Under the pieces are notes generated by a model that saw only the letters and a list, made by a program, of their open reading frames with translations, was not told the origin of the DNA and did not search any database. Source: an uncultured Psychroserpens sp. (GTDB lineage: Bacteria; Bacteroidota; Bacteroidia; Flavobacteriales; Flavobacteriaceae). Taken from it: DNA of 64,000 nucleotides. The stretch is from the NCBI GenBank assembly GCA_947489585.1, contig CANLEE010000001.1, positions 614,946-678,945 on the forward strand, written 5' to 3'. Below are positions 25,488 through 34,259 of the stretch, one piece after another; position 1 is the stretch's first letter; each line of letters opens with the position of its first letter. The position numbers were made by a program, and so were the translations under genes.

Positions 25488-26114
25488 TTAAGTCGTAACA
25501 AAAGCACAAGTAAAGTCTTCAAACTCTAAAAAATGGGTGTTGTATCTGTACTTTTTATTCTTATAATCTATCCATGCGACCGTTTCTCCATCGCTTAACG
25601 TAAACGGAATCACCAAAAAATGTTCTCTAAACAACATTCCTGGCGTAGCAAATAGTTTATACAACGATTCTTTAATCCCCCAAATCACTGTGAGTTTTTT
25701 AATATAGTTATTGTCATCTTCAGAGAGATAATTAAATTCATAGTCTACAAACTTCTTAGCGATAATAGCAATTTTATGACGTTGTTTCTCAATATCAATA
25801 CCAACTTCCGAAGCACTAATAATCACTCCTGAAAAGGTAAACGAATGTGTTATAGAAATATGTTTGCCATCCTTTAAATGTGGTTTCCCATTGTCATCAT
25901 AATACAAATCTTGATCTGTATAGCCAAAGCCTCTCAATAAATGACGCACACTCAAGAAACCACGCTGATGCAATTCGCTTTTCATTCCTAAAACACGCTC
26001 CAAACTATTTGGTTTTAAATCTAAAGGCTGTAGCAAATCCTCATATGACTCTGTAATCTTCCAGATTTTAACAGTAGTTTGTGAATTTGGCTGAATAGTT
26101 TTATAAAGTGGCAT
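25488..26114 (-). CDS. 4'-phosphopantetheinyl transferase, Sfp type
   Basis: The 208-residue enzyme transfers phosphopantetheine from CoA to carrier proteins. It has the signature V-G-I-D-I-E near residue 103 and W-G-I-K-E-S-L-Y-K near 146, the magnesium and catalytic motifs of Sfp-like enzymes. It is the first gene of the reverse cluster 26114 to 21393. It may serve the fatty acid carrier protein, since no NRPS or PKS genes are in the window. Confidence 0.92.
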   Translation of the reverse strand: MPLYKTIQPNSQTTVKIWKITESYEDLLQPLDLKPNSLERVLGMKSELHQRGFLSVRHLLRGFGYTDQDLYYDDNGKPHLKDGKHISITHSFTFSGVIISASEVGIDIEKQRHKIAIIAKKFVDYEFNYLSEDDNNYIKKLTVIWGIKESLYKLFATPGMLFREHFLVIPFTLSDGETVAWIDYKNKKYRYNTHFLEFEDFTCAFVTT

Positions 26115-26137
26115 TTAATTATCTGAAACTTAATGGT

Positions 26138-26145
26138 TATCTTTG
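26138..26145 (+). promoter_or_regulatory. ahcY promoter -7 box
   Basis: TATCTTTG is a full match to TAnnTTTG, 110 bp before the ahcY ATG. Confidence 0.6.
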
Positions 26146-26147
26146 CA

Positions 26148-26160
26148 CCGCCTAAGGCGG
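26148..26160 (+). promoter_or_regulatory. Stem-loop at the 5' end of the ahcY mRNA
   Basis: CCGCC-TAA-GGCGG begins two bases after the -7 box, so it should form at the very 5' end of the transcript. It is the most GC-rich stretch in the intergenic region. I see no SAH or SAM riboswitch core in the leader. Confidence 0.5.
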
Positions 26161-26255
26161 ATTTAAAATTTTTAGACAGGCGAATTTAACCAATTTTACG
26201 TTCTAAAGCCAAAGGTGTAGTGTTTAAAAAATAAGATAAGACTAAAAATAGACAA

Positions 26256-27569
26256 ATGGATAAAACTATGACTTACGTACCTAACAAAGTAAAAGACATG
26301 TCTCTTGCTGCTTGGGGAAGAAAAGAAATTGAATTAGCTGAAGCTGAAATGCCAGGACTTATGAGTCTTCGTTCAGAATACAAAGATACGCAACCGCTTA
26401 AAGGTGCTCGTATTGCTGGATGTCTTCATATGACAATTCAAACTGCTGTTTTAATTGAAACTTTACAAGCTTTAGGCGCAGAAGTGACTTGGAGTTCTTG
26501 TAATATTTTCTCAACACAAGATCAAGCTGCTGCTGCAATTGCAGATGCAGGAACTGCAGTTTATGCATGGAAAGACATGACCGAAGAAGAATTTGATTGG
26601 TGTATAGAGCAAACCTTATTCTTTGGAGAAGATCGTAAACCATTAAATATGATTTTAGATGATGGTGGAGATTTAACAAACATGGTTTTAGATAAATACC
26701 CAGAATTAGCTGCAGGTATTAATGGTTTATCTGAAGAAACAACAACTGGTGTTCACCGTTTATACGAACGTGTAAAGAACGGAACATTACCAATGCCAGC
26801 AATTAATGTAAATGATTCGGTTACAAAATCAAAGTTTGATAACAAATATGGATGTAAAGAAAGTGCCGTCGATGCGATTCGTCGTGCAACAGACATCATG
26901 CTAGCTGGAAAACGTGTAACTGTTTGCGGTTATGGTGACGTTGGGAAAGGTACTGCTGCGTCTTTTAAAGGTGCAGGAAGCATTGTAACCGTTACTGAAA
27001 TCGATCCAATTTGTGCTTTACAAGCTGCTATGGATGGTTTTGAAGTTAAAAAATTAGAAACTGTAATTGGTAATACAGATATCGTGATTACAACGACAGG
27101 AAACAAAGATATTGTTCAATCACGTCACTTTGAAGCTTTAAAAGACAAAGCAATTGTTTGTAATATTGGACACTTTGATAATGAAATTGATATGGCTTGG
27201 TTAAATGAAAATTATGGTCATACCAAGAACACCATCAAACCTCAAGTTGATAAGTATACAATAAACGGTAATGATGTTATCATTTTAGCTGAAGGTCGTT
27301 TAGTAAACTTAGGTTGTGCAACAGGTCACCCAAGTTTTGTGATGAGTAACTCATTTACAAACCAAACTTTAGCTCAAATTGAGTTGTGGAATAACATAGA
27401 AGCTTACGGAAACGATGTGTATATGTTACCAAAACACTTAGATGAAAAAGTAGCAAAATTACACTTAGAAAAAATTGGTGTTGAGCTTACTGAATTAAGA
27501 GAAGATCAAGCGTCTTATATTGGTGTAAAACCTGAAGGACCTTATAAGCCTGAACATTATAGATACTAA
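26256..27569 (+). CDS. ahcY: Adenosylhomocysteinase
   Basis: The 437-residue NAD-dependent enzyme hydrolyses S-adenosylhomocysteine to homocysteine and adenosine, completing the methyl cycle. It has [10 protein letters not shown] near residue 80, D-D-G-G-D near 130, the NAD loop G-Y-G-D-V-G-K-G near 230 and the C-terminal K-P-x-x-Y-R-Y. Length matches the family. A half-unit of palindromic repeat family A follows its stop codon, then a terminator. Confidence 0.97.
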   Translation: MDKTMTYVPNKVKDMSLAAWGRKEIELAEAEMPGLMSLRSEYKDTQPLKGARIAGCLHMTIQTAVLIETLQALGAEVTWSSCNIFSTQDQAAAAIADAGTAVYAWKDMTEEEFDWCIEQTLFFGEDRKPLNMILDDGGDLTNMVLDKYPELAAGINGLSEETTTGVHRLYERVKNGTLPMPAINVNDSVTKSKFDNKYGCKESAVDAIRRATDIMLAGKRVTVCGYGDVGKGTAASFKGAGSIVTVTEIDPICALQAAMDGFEVKKLETVIGNTDIVITTTGNKDIVQSRHFEALKDKAIVCNIGHFDNEIDMAWLNENYGHTKNTIKPQVDKYTINGNDVIILAEGRLVNLGCATGHPSFVMSNSFTNQTLAQIELWNNIEAYGNDVYMLPKHLDEKVAKLHLEKIGVELTELREDQASYIGVKPEGPYKPEHYRY

Positions 27570-27579
27570 TTAAATAAGA

Positions 27580-27609
27580 CGTCATGCTGAATTTGGTTCA
27601 GCATCTTAT
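27580..27609. repeat. Half-unit of palindromic repeat family A after ahcY
   Basis: CGTCATGCTGAA followed by TTTGG and TTCAGCATCTTA matches the right half of the leuS element (4425-4452) with few changes. It forms the hairpin ATGCTGAA/TTCAGCAT. It lies 11 bp after the ahcY stop. Confidence 0.75.
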
Positions 27610-27617
27610 CATATATT

Positions 27618-27646
27618 AAACCCTTGCAGCAATGTGAGGGTTTTTT
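27618..27646 (+). terminator. ahcY terminator
   Basis: The stem AAACCCT/AGGGTTT with a 12-base loop is followed by six T. Its end overlaps the stop codon of the convergent gene at 27645. Confidence 0.7.
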
Positions 27647-28409
27647 AATACCCAGTAACCAGCAATCCTCTAGCACCTCGCAGCCCACACTTTTGATAAT
27701 GGTCATAAGCTTTTGCAGCACGTTCACTAATTTGTACATCGGTTTCATTGAGTATCCAACCGTCAATTGCCCATTTTAACGTATAAGCTTCTGGAGCCAT
27801 CAAACCTGTGGTCCATACTAACGGGTTCGCTTTTGTTTGCTTGAGATAGGGTTTAAAATAATCTTTACTAATACAGGCTAGAATAATCGCATCGCGTTTG
27901 TTCTCATTAATAGGTTTGAATGTGCCTTCAACATCAAATTCCATAAGACCATCATGCCCAATATAAGATAGTAATTGCGCATCGCCTCCGAATTGTAATT
28001 CTTGCTCTTTATATTCAACTTTAACAGGGTTTCTTCCCGCTGAAGCCTCTAAAAAATCAATCGTCGTTTGCTTAATATATTTTCCGTCATAAGCATCAGC
28101 CATAAGATAAGTATTTGTCGTTTTATGTTGAAACAAAACGCGTTCTAAAATGTGATTTCCAATCGCTTTTTCCGAAGCGATTAATGTCCATTCTTTACTG
28201 TTTTTAAAATGAGTTTTCACACCATACAAAGCCGACCAATATAAATTACCTATGATGTCTTGGCCATTTCCTAAATGCGCAGGAACTGGTACAATACCTT
28301 GATTAACATTATCACATAATGCCACAAAAACGTGGATGGTTTTTGGTTCAGATTGTGAAAATCCAAAACAAGTAACAGCACAACATAAAACAAGAACTAG
28401 TTTTTTCAT
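27645..28409 (-). CDS. Secreted protein with caspase-like (clan CD) Cys/His motifs
   Basis: From ATG at 28409 the 254-residue product has a signal peptide ending F-S-Q-S. Another ATG two codons upstream and one at 28445 are possible, but the signal peptide favours 28409-28415. I see a strand ending S-Y-I-G-H-D-G (H152) and another ending I-I-L-A-C-I-S (C179), then P-L-V-W-T-T-G-L-M-A-P-E. The order His-Gly, then Ala-Cys after hydrophobic strands, is that of clan CD peptidases (caspase, legumain, gingipain). This is inference; no named family is recognised. The gene begins just after the stop of an NlpC-like lipoprotein gene. Confidence 0.65.
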   Translation of the reverse strand: MKKLVLVLCCAVTCFGFSQSEPKTIHVFVALCDNVNQGIVPVPAHLGNGQDIIGNLYWSALYGVKTHFKNSKEWTLIASEKAIGNHILERVLFQHKTTNTYLMADAYDGKYIKQTTIDFLEASAGRNPVKVEYKEQELQFGGDAQLLSYIGHDGLMEFDVEGTFKPINENKRDAIILACISKDYFKPYLKQTKANPLVWTTGLMAPEAYTLKWAIDGWILNETDVQISERAAKAYDHYQKCGLRGARGLLVTGY

Positions 28410-28416
28410 AATCATA

Positions 28417-29202
28417 TTAATTTGCTGGCACTTGTAAGCGCTCATTTAAAATCCAGCGTTTTATTAGTGATCTGTTTGTAGATATTTCCGCAAACACATA
28501 TATATTTGAAGGAAAACATGGTGATGTTTCAGCCATTTCAACCATAACTTTATCATCATAATAACTGGAATGTAAGAAGTACAATTCTTTATTTTTCACT
28601 AAGACATAACCGACATGATTATCGAGTCCAACAAAATAAATACCATCTGCATATACTGCATTCACTTTTTGTTTTAAAGATTCAAAAGATGAGTTTCTAT
28701 AAATTTTAAGTTCCGATTTAGGTTGCAACATTTTAGCCTCAATTAATCCGGCTTGCTGAGCCATTTTATAACGATTCAAATTAAACCCCAAATGCTTTAA
28801 AGTGGTCGACACAAAATAACCACAGGCAATTTCGCCTTGATTAGGAGTATTTGTATGTCCGTTAAAATCCCATTCGGTGCCATACCAATGCGGAACGATA
28901 TCATTTACCAATTTAGAGTATACATATTGAGATGCGCTATCAATTGCTTTTATTGAATTGGTTTGATATAAGCTCCTGAAATAAGCTCTATCTGCTTCAA
29001 TACTATTGGTTACAGAATTATAAGTTCCTTTTGGCTTAAAATTAATGCTGAGTTTTAATGAATCTAATGCTGGTTCTTTGTCCTCAATTTCAACTAAAAC
29101 TTGAGGTTCTTCGTCAATTGTTTGACTAATACTTTTAGCCTTTTCAGTTGTCATTTGACATGAAACCATTAAAATACTAAGTAAGAGCAGAAACGATTTG
29201 AT
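28417..29202 (-). CDS. NlpC/P60-like lipoprotein, possible ATC start
   Basis: The first in-frame ATG is at 29169, but it lies only three codons before the lipobox Cys (M-V-S-C). Reading upstream gives M-K-S-F-L-L-L-L-S-I-L-M-V-S-C if ATC at 29200-29202 starts translation; a stop lies further upstream with no ATG between. From the ATG at 29169, the domain shows W-Y-G-T-E-W, then G-E-I-A-C-G-Y-F-V (C116) and G-L-D-N-H-V-G-Y-V (H185), the Cys/His order of NlpC/P60-type peptidases. It is paired with the downstream caspase-like gene. Confidence 0.7.
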   Translation of the reverse strand: MKSFLLLLSILMVSCQMTTEKAKSISQTIDEEPQVLVEIEDKEPALDSLKLSINFKPKGTYNSVTNSIEADRAYFRSLYQTNSIKAIDSASQYVYSKLVNDIVPHWYGTEWDFNGHTNTPNQGEIACGYFVSTTLKHLGFNLNRYKMAQQAGLIEAKMLQPKSELKIYRNSSFESLKQKVNAVYADGIYFVGLDNHVGYVLVKNKELYFLHSSYYDDKVMVEMAETSPCFPSNIYVFAEISTNRSLIKRWILNERLQVPAN

Positions 29203-29273
29203 AGTTAAGTGTATTAGTTACTAGTATTACAACTCTTTTTTCTTTTAATTATTATCATTAGTATATTTACCAT

Positions 29274-30416
29274 ATGCAACTCACACCTAAACTTACAAAC
29301 GTAGAAACATCAATTTTTACGGTCATGAGTGCTTTAGCAAATAAGCACAATGCTATTAACTTATCGCAAGGATTTCCAAATTTCAAAAGTGATCAAAAGC
29401 TTATTGATGCGGTTTCAAAAGCTATGAATTCTGGTTATAATCAATATGCGCCTATGGCTGGAAACATAGAACTACGTGAAGCGATTTCCAAAAAATTCGA
29501 ACACCTTTATAATACAACTTATCATCCTGAAACAGAGATTACAGTTACTGCTGGAGCAACACAAGCCATTTTCACCATTATTACAACCTTTATAAAACCT
29601 AATGATGAAGTCATCATTTTTAAACCTGCTTATGATAGTTACCAACCTTCTATTGAGGCTAATGGTGGAAAAGCAATAGCCATAGCGCTTGAAGCACCAC
29701 ATTATAAAATGAACTGGAAACTTATTGAACAACGCATCAATACGAAGACCAAGATGATTATTATAAACACACCTCATAACCCAAGTGGAACTGTATTGAG
29801 CAAAAACGATATGCTTAAATTACAAGAACTTACTAATGGCACAGATATTATTGTGTTAAGCGATGAAGTGTATGAGCATATTATTTTTGATGGTGAACAA
29901 CATCAAAGTGCCTGTCTGTTTTCAGGTTTAAAACAACGTAGTTTTATTACAGCATCCTTCGGAAAAACGTTTCACAATACAGGTTGGAAAGTAGGTTACT
30001 GTTGTGCGCCTAAAGCGCTTATGGAGGCCTTTCGTGCTATTCATCAGTTTAATGTATTTTCTGTACACCATCCTACTCAAAAAGGCTTGGCCGATTATTT
30101 AGCTGAGCCAAATCATTATTTAGAGTTGCCGCATTTCTATCAGGAAAAACGGGATGCTTTTTTAAACCTCATCAAGGCATCGCGATTTAAATTTACGCCT
30201 TCAAAAGGCACCTATTTTCAGGTATTGGATTATTCTGAAATCACCAATGATTATGATCTTGAGTTTGCCAAACGACTAACAATCGATGATGGAATTGCAT
30301 CTATTCCGCTTTCTGTATTTAATGATAATCGACGTGATGACAAAGTATTACGTTTCTGTTTTGCAAAAACAACTGACACTTTAGAACAGGCAGCCAAAAT
30401 TTTAAACACCATTTAA
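29274..30416 (+). CDS. PLP-dependent methionine aminotransferase
   Basis: The 380-residue class I/II aminotransferase matches the YbdL/methionine aminotransferase branch. It has N-L-S-Q-G-F-P-N-F near residue 32, N-T-P-H-N-P-S-G-T near 163 and the PLP lysine in S-F-G-K-T-F-H-N-T-G-W-K near 228. It interconverts methionine and its keto acid. An omega-amidase gene follows at 31075, the common glutamine transaminase/omega-amidase pairing, separated here by a coiled-coil gene. Confidence 0.92.
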   Translation: MQLTPKLTNVETSIFTVMSALANKHNAINLSQGFPNFKSDQKLIDAVSKAMNSGYNQYAPMAGNIELREAISKKFEHLYNTTYHPETEITVTAGATQAIFTIITTFIKPNDEVIIFKPAYDSYQPSIEANGGKAIAIALEAPHYKMNWKLIEQRINTKTKMIIINTPHNPSGTVLSKNDMLKLQELTNGTDIIVLSDEVYEHIIFDGEQHQSACLFSGLKQRSFITASFGKTFHNTGWKVGYCCAPKALMEAFRAIHQFNVFSVHHPTQKGLADYLAEPNHYLELPHFYQEKRDAFLNLIKASRFKFTPSKGTYFQVLDYSEITNDYDLEFAKRLTIDDGIASIPLSVFNDNRRDDKVLRFCFAKTTDTLEQAAKILNTI

Positions 30417-30471
30417 GTGACTTTTCTTCAGTTTTTGTCTCTAATAGTTAGAACAATAAAAAACATACAAC

Positions 30472-30981
30472 ATGAAATATATCATTATTATTTTCTTGAT
30501 GGCTTTCAGTTTTACAATGAATGCGCAACAGGTTGAAAAAGACGGAAAGACTTATGAGGTTAAAAAAGAAAAGATTTTTCTCGATGGAAAAGAGATTACT
30601 GAAACATTAAGTCTTGAAGAAAAGGCCCTAATTTTAAAAGAAGCCGCTACAATTTCAGGAAAAATGAAAATCAAGGAAAAAGCAGAAAAAGAAGCCAAAA
30701 AAGCTCAAAAAGCATCAGAAAAGCTTGAAAAAGACAATAAAAGAGCAGAAAAAGCTCAAAAAAGAGCTGAACGAGATGCTAAAAAAGCAGAGAAAGCTTT
30801 AAAGAAAAAACAAAAAGCTCAAAATCGATATGAAAAAGCAAACAAACGATTAAAAGTAGCTCAAAAAAAATATGATAAACTCAAGAAAAAAGGAAAGTTA
30901 TCTCCAAATGATGAACTTAAATGGATAGATAAACTTGAAGGTATGAGAGAAGATATTGCTAAGGCAAAAAAGAGAATGTAA
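30472..30981 (+). CDS. Secreted Lys/Ala/Glu-rich coiled-coil protein
   Basis: The 169-residue product has a signal peptide ending N-A-Q (about residue 18), then a helical domain from about 48 to the end made of K-A-E-K-A/K-A-Q-K repeats. Lys and Ala dominate. The export signal argues against a histone-like DNA-binding role. It probably forms a long periplasmic or surface coiled coil. I recognise no family. It lies between the aminotransferase and omega-amidase genes and ends before its own terminator. Confidence 0.75.
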   Translation: MKYIIIIFLMAFSFTMNAQQVEKDGKTYEVKKEKIFLDGKEITETLSLEEKALILKEAATISGKMKIKEKAEKEAKKAQKASEKLEKDNKRAEKAQKRAERDAKKAEKALKKKQKAQNRYEKANKRLKVAQKKYDKLKKKGKLSPNDELKWIDKLEGMREDIAKAKKRM

Positions 30982-31006
30982 GTCAATAAATTACAACAAA
31001 TACATT

Positions 31007-31048
31007 AAATCTATTTTGGTTTTTATTTAAACTAAAATAGATTTTTTT
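31007..31048 (+). terminator. Terminator after the coiled-coil gene
   Basis: A long stem (AAATCTATTTT/AAAATAGATTT plus inner GTTT/AAAC pairing) is followed by a T run. It separates the coiled-coil gene from the omega-amidase gene. Confidence 0.75.
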
Positions 31049-31074
31049 ATGCTTAAAATTTGTAATTTTAAACC

Positions 31075-31854
31075 ATGGAAAATGAATTAAAAATAGCCTT
31101 AGTTCAATCTAATTTGGTTTGGGAAAATCCAGAGCAAAACCGAATTAATTTTAGCAATAAAATTAATAGCATTGCCGAACCTGTTGATATCATTATCCTT
31201 CCAGAAATGTTTACTTCTGGATTTACCATGAATGCCAAAGCTAATGCAGAATCTATGACTGGAGATACGATCTCATGGATGCAACAATTGGCAAAACAAA
31301 AACATACTGCTATTACAGGAAGTGTTATTATTGAAGAGAACAATACCTTCTTCAATCGCTTGTTATTTGCACATCCTGATGGTCAAATAGATTCTTATGA
31401 TAAAAGACACACGTTTACCTTAGCTGGTGAAGATAAAGTGTATAGAGCAGGAGAAAATATTAGTCTAATTAATTACAAAGGATGGACAATTAAACCTTTG
31501 GTTTGTTACGATTTACGTTTTCCTGTTTGGGCAAGAAATGTCGAAAACTATGATTTGGTCTTTTATGTAGCCAATTGGCCTAAAGTTCGCATTGCAGCTT
31601 GGGATACCTTATTAAAAGCGCGAGCTATTGAAAATATGAGTTATTGCATTGGCGTTAATCGTGTAGGATTGGATGGAAATAATTATGACTATTCTGGGCA
31701 TTCGGCAGCTTATAATGTTTTGGGTGAACGCTTAGATACTATTCCATTTAATAAAGAAGCCATCGCCATTGTCACACTAGAAAAAGAGCACATTTCTAAA
31801 TACAGAAAAAAACTTGGATTCTTGAAAGATGGTGATCGTTTTACTCTAGAATAA
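31075..31854 (+). CDS. Omega-amidase, nitrilase superfamily
   Basis: The 259-residue enzyme hydrolyses alpha-ketoglutaramate and related keto-amides. The nitrilase triad is visible: E44 (L-P-E-M-F-T-S-G-F), K110 (Y-D-K-R-H-T-F) and C144 (V-C-Y-D-L-R-F-P). The F-T-S-G-F and W-A-R-N signatures match the YafV group. It works with the methionine aminotransferase encoded 0.7 kb upstream. Its 3' end overlaps the convergent lipoprotein gene by 14 bp. Confidence 0.93.
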   Translation: MENELKIALVQSNLVWENPEQNRINFSNKINSIAEPVDIIILPEMFTSGFTMNAKANAESMTGDTISWMQQLAKQKHTAITGSVIIEENNTFFNRLLFAHPDGQIDSYDKRHTFTLAGEDKVYRAGENISLINYKGWTIKPLVCYDLRFPVWARNVENYDLVFYVANWPKVRIAAWDTLLKARAIENMSYCIGVNRVGLDGNNYDYSGHSAAYNVLGERLDTIPFNKEAIAIVTLEKEHISKYRKKLGFLKDGDRFTLE

Positions 31855-33445
31855 ATTCGATAATTGGATCCCAATTAGCTCGTGCATCAATTAGCTCTGG
31901 ATAATGACCTATACGTTCTGCTTGCTGTTGCTTGAGATAATCTCCTGAATCCCATTTTTGATTGCCATTGGTATCAAAAACCACCCGTAAATAGTATGTT
32001 CCTGGATTTAGATTTTTGAAATCAAATAATTGCTCTTCTGTTGCAAATTGCTCGTATTTGACCTCTTCCTTTTCGTTAGTCAATTGCACAATTACTGGAT
32101 AGGTTACATTCCTAAGGGTTATTCTCATATTAGAATAATCAGCATAGGTTTTTGTTCTAGCTGAAAAATTAAGTGTATCATTCACATTTCCAAAGAAATC
32201 TTGAATAGCACCTGGAAGTATGGTAATTTTATAACTATCAGATTCTTTCTTTTCAAACGCAATCTGTCTCTTGTTTTCTAATACATTATAACTTGTTTTA
32301 AAAGGAATATTAATAGAATCTTTATCTAAAATTGTAACAAAGCTCTCATCAAATTTCTGCATTGGAATTGTCGTTGTAAACTCAAAATCTTCTTCAAAAC
32401 CTAAAGTTCCAGAAGATATAGATTTCACTACCAAAGTATCTTTATCAATTTGCCTAAAACGATGATTAAGCGTATCAACATAGGCTTTATTTCTTATAAC
32501 AAACTTTGCAGAATCCAACTCGATTTTTGGCTTATACCAGTAAAATAATGTGTCAGAACTTGGGTCTTTTGTAATTCTATTTTCAAAACCTTCTGGTAGG
32601 TTTCCAAGTATTTCTATTTCCATAGATTTGTGATCACCTCCATATCCAAAAGCAATCTTTTGGCCTGCGGCTTGCTTTGGTCTCTTAGCTTCAAAATTTA
32701 ACTCTTCCTTGAATAATTTCATTGAATAAAACGAATCGGTAGGTGCCGTAATAAACCCTTCATAAAACCCTATTTTATCATTGTTTTGCTGAAACGTATA
32801 ATTTCCACTTTCTTCTTTTAAAGCTACCAATTTATAAGTTCCAGGTTTGATATTATCAATGCTAAACGTTGTTAAACTGTCTAAGGTATTTGTAATATAT
32901 TTTGGTTTTTGTTTGTAAACCGTAGAGTCAGTATAAGTGGAATCTCTTTCATATAGCATCACAGACACAAAGGTATCAGGGGTTCTTTTTTCGGCATCTA
33001 AAATTTGCCCTTTGACTGATAGCGAATCGATATAATCTCCTGTTGAAAATACATATTTGTAATACTCATAAGGATTTTCTTCATTGTTATCTACAATACT
33101 TTGCCCGAAATTAAACGCATATGTTGTATTGTCTTCTAAAGTGTCATTAATAATAATTTTAATGTATTTACTTGCTGTACCTAATGGTGTCACTGTAGGT
33201 TCAGTGTTCATTGGAGGAGAAATAATAAGCTGCTTTTGAAGGTTTTTAATTTTGACATATTCATCAAAATAAACTCTAATCTCTTTACCCTTAAAATTTG
33301 TTGTATAATTTTCAGGAGTAGATCTTGTGATTTTTGGAGCCTCTTCATCTTTTGGCCCACCTGAAGGTGTACCTCGATTAGCACAACTTATCATCATGAT
33401 AATGATAGCAATTAGAACAATACCTTGTAAAACGTTTTTATGCAT
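31841..33445 (-). CDS. Ig-like domain lipoprotein
   Basis: The ORF is open to 33493, but the ATG at 33445 gives a proper lipoprotein signal (M-H-K-N-V-L-Q-G then a hydrophobic run and I-S-C-A), so I choose it (534 residues). The mature N-terminus G-T-P-S-G-G-P-K-D-E-x-A-P and the following S-T-P-E-N motif are typical of flavobacterial lipoproteins with a bacterial Ig-like (Big_5) domain at about 40-130. Later segments are beta-rich with SD-repeat-like G-T-Y-K-L and G-T-Y-Y-L-R motifs. It probably acts at the cell surface; the role is unknown. Confidence 0.85.
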   Translation of the reverse strand: MHKNVLQGIVLIAIIIMMISCANRGTPSGGPKDEEAPKITRSTPENYTTNFKGKEIRVYFDEYVKIKNLQKQLIISPPMNTEPTVTPLGTASKYIKIIINDTLEDNTTYAFNFGQSIVDNNEENPYEYYKYVFSTGDYIDSLSVKGQILDAEKRTPDTFVSVMLYERDSTYTDSTVYKQKPKYITNTLDSLTTFSIDNIKPGTYKLVALKEESGNYTFQQNNDKIGFYEGFITAPTDSFYSMKLFKEELNFEAKRPKQAAGQKIAFGYGGDHKSMEIEILGNLPEGFENRITKDPSSDTLFYWYKPKIELDSAKFVIRNKAYVDTLNHRFRQIDKDTLVVKSISSGTLGFEEDFEFTTTIPMQKFDESFVTILDKDSINIPFKTSYNVLENKRQIAFEKKESDSYKITILPGAIQDFFGNVNDTLNFSARTKTYADYSNMRITLRNVTYPVIVQLTNEKEEVKYEQFATEEQLFDFKNLNPGTYYLRVVFDTNGNQKWDSGDYLKQQQAERIGHYPELIDARANWDPIIEFILE

Positions 33446-33509
33446 TCTCACTTCAAATTTCAACAAATTAACAACAAACCACTTTATCTTCAAAACAATT
33501 AACTTCGTT

Positions 33510-34190
33510 TTAATCGGTAATTGCCATCGTTGCCAAGCTCAATATAATACCATCAATCTCTAATAAGCAATTTGCGCAATCTTCAATCGTTGCTCCAGTG
33601 GTAATAATATCATCAACCAAAAGGATGTGTTTATGCTCTAACACCGTTCCGTTTATAATTTTAAAATTCGTGTCCTGATTAAAATTGCGTTTTAAACGAT
33701 CTTTAAATACTTGTGTTTTGGTATTGATTGTTTTCACTAACACTGATGTATTAAAATCGGCATTTAAGGCCTTAGCCAAAGCCATTCCAAATTGATCTAC
33801 CTGATTATAGCCTCTCGATTTTAATTTTGCTTTGTGAAGTGGCACGGGAATCACAACGTCAATCTTTTTATAGGCTTCAATATGCCTTAATTCCTCACCT
33901 AACCAATCGCCTAAAATAGTTCCTATTTTTTGTTGTCCTCGATATTTCAAGTTATGCATCAACTGCTGAACAATCCCTTTTTTTGAAAAATGTAACAAGG
34001 CCGTTGCTTGTTCTAATTTAACCCTTCCATAGAGCATTTTATGAACAGCATTATCAGTATCATCGTGAAAGTTAGTTAACGGCAATTGATGTCTACAATT
34101 TGTACAAATTTGTAGTTCATTGTCTGACAAATGTGTACTACAAGCGCTACAAATTTGCGGAAAAAACAAGTTTAACAAGTTTTTTATCAT
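33510..34190 (-). CDS. comF: ComF family phosphoribosyltransferase-like protein
   Basis: The 226-residue protein has an N-terminal zinc finger (C14-S-A-C17 and C29-T-N-C32) and the C-terminal PRPP loop L-L-V-D-D-I-I-T-T-G-A-T. It also has the conserved P-V-P-L-H-K-A-K-L-K-S-R-G-Y-N-Q motif of ComF. In transforming bacteria ComF assists uptake of single-stranded DNA. No other competence gene is in this window. It is probably co-transcribed with the downstream Ig-like lipoprotein gene. Confidence 0.93.
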   Translation of the reverse strand: MIKNLLNLFFPQICSACSTHLSDNELQICTNCRHQLPLTNFHDDTDNAVHKMLYGRVKLEQATALLHFSKKGIVQQLMHNLKYRGQQKIGTILGDWLGEELRHIEAYKKIDVVIPVPLHKAKLKSRGYNQVDQFGMALAKALNADFNTSVLVKTINTKTQVFKDRLKRNFNQDTNFKIINGTVLEHKHILLVDDIITTGATIEDCANCLLEIDGIILSLATMAITD

Positions 34191-34259
34191 TTCAACGATT
34201 AAAATTAAGTATCTCTAACATATTATCTAGTTTCGCAAGATAAAATAACGATATTAATA

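Noticed and set aside
26146..26255. Possible SAM or SAH riboswitch before ahcY
   Set aside because: Only a small CCGCC/GGCGG hairpin is present; no conserved SAM or SAH aptamer core could be found.
30472..30981. Histone H1-like DNA-binding protein
   Set aside because: Lys/Ala richness suggests it, but the clear signal peptide places the protein outside the cytoplasm.
31007..31048. Small RNA gene between the coiled-coil and omega-amidase genes
   Set aside because: The hairpin and T run are adequately explained as the terminator of the gene upstream.
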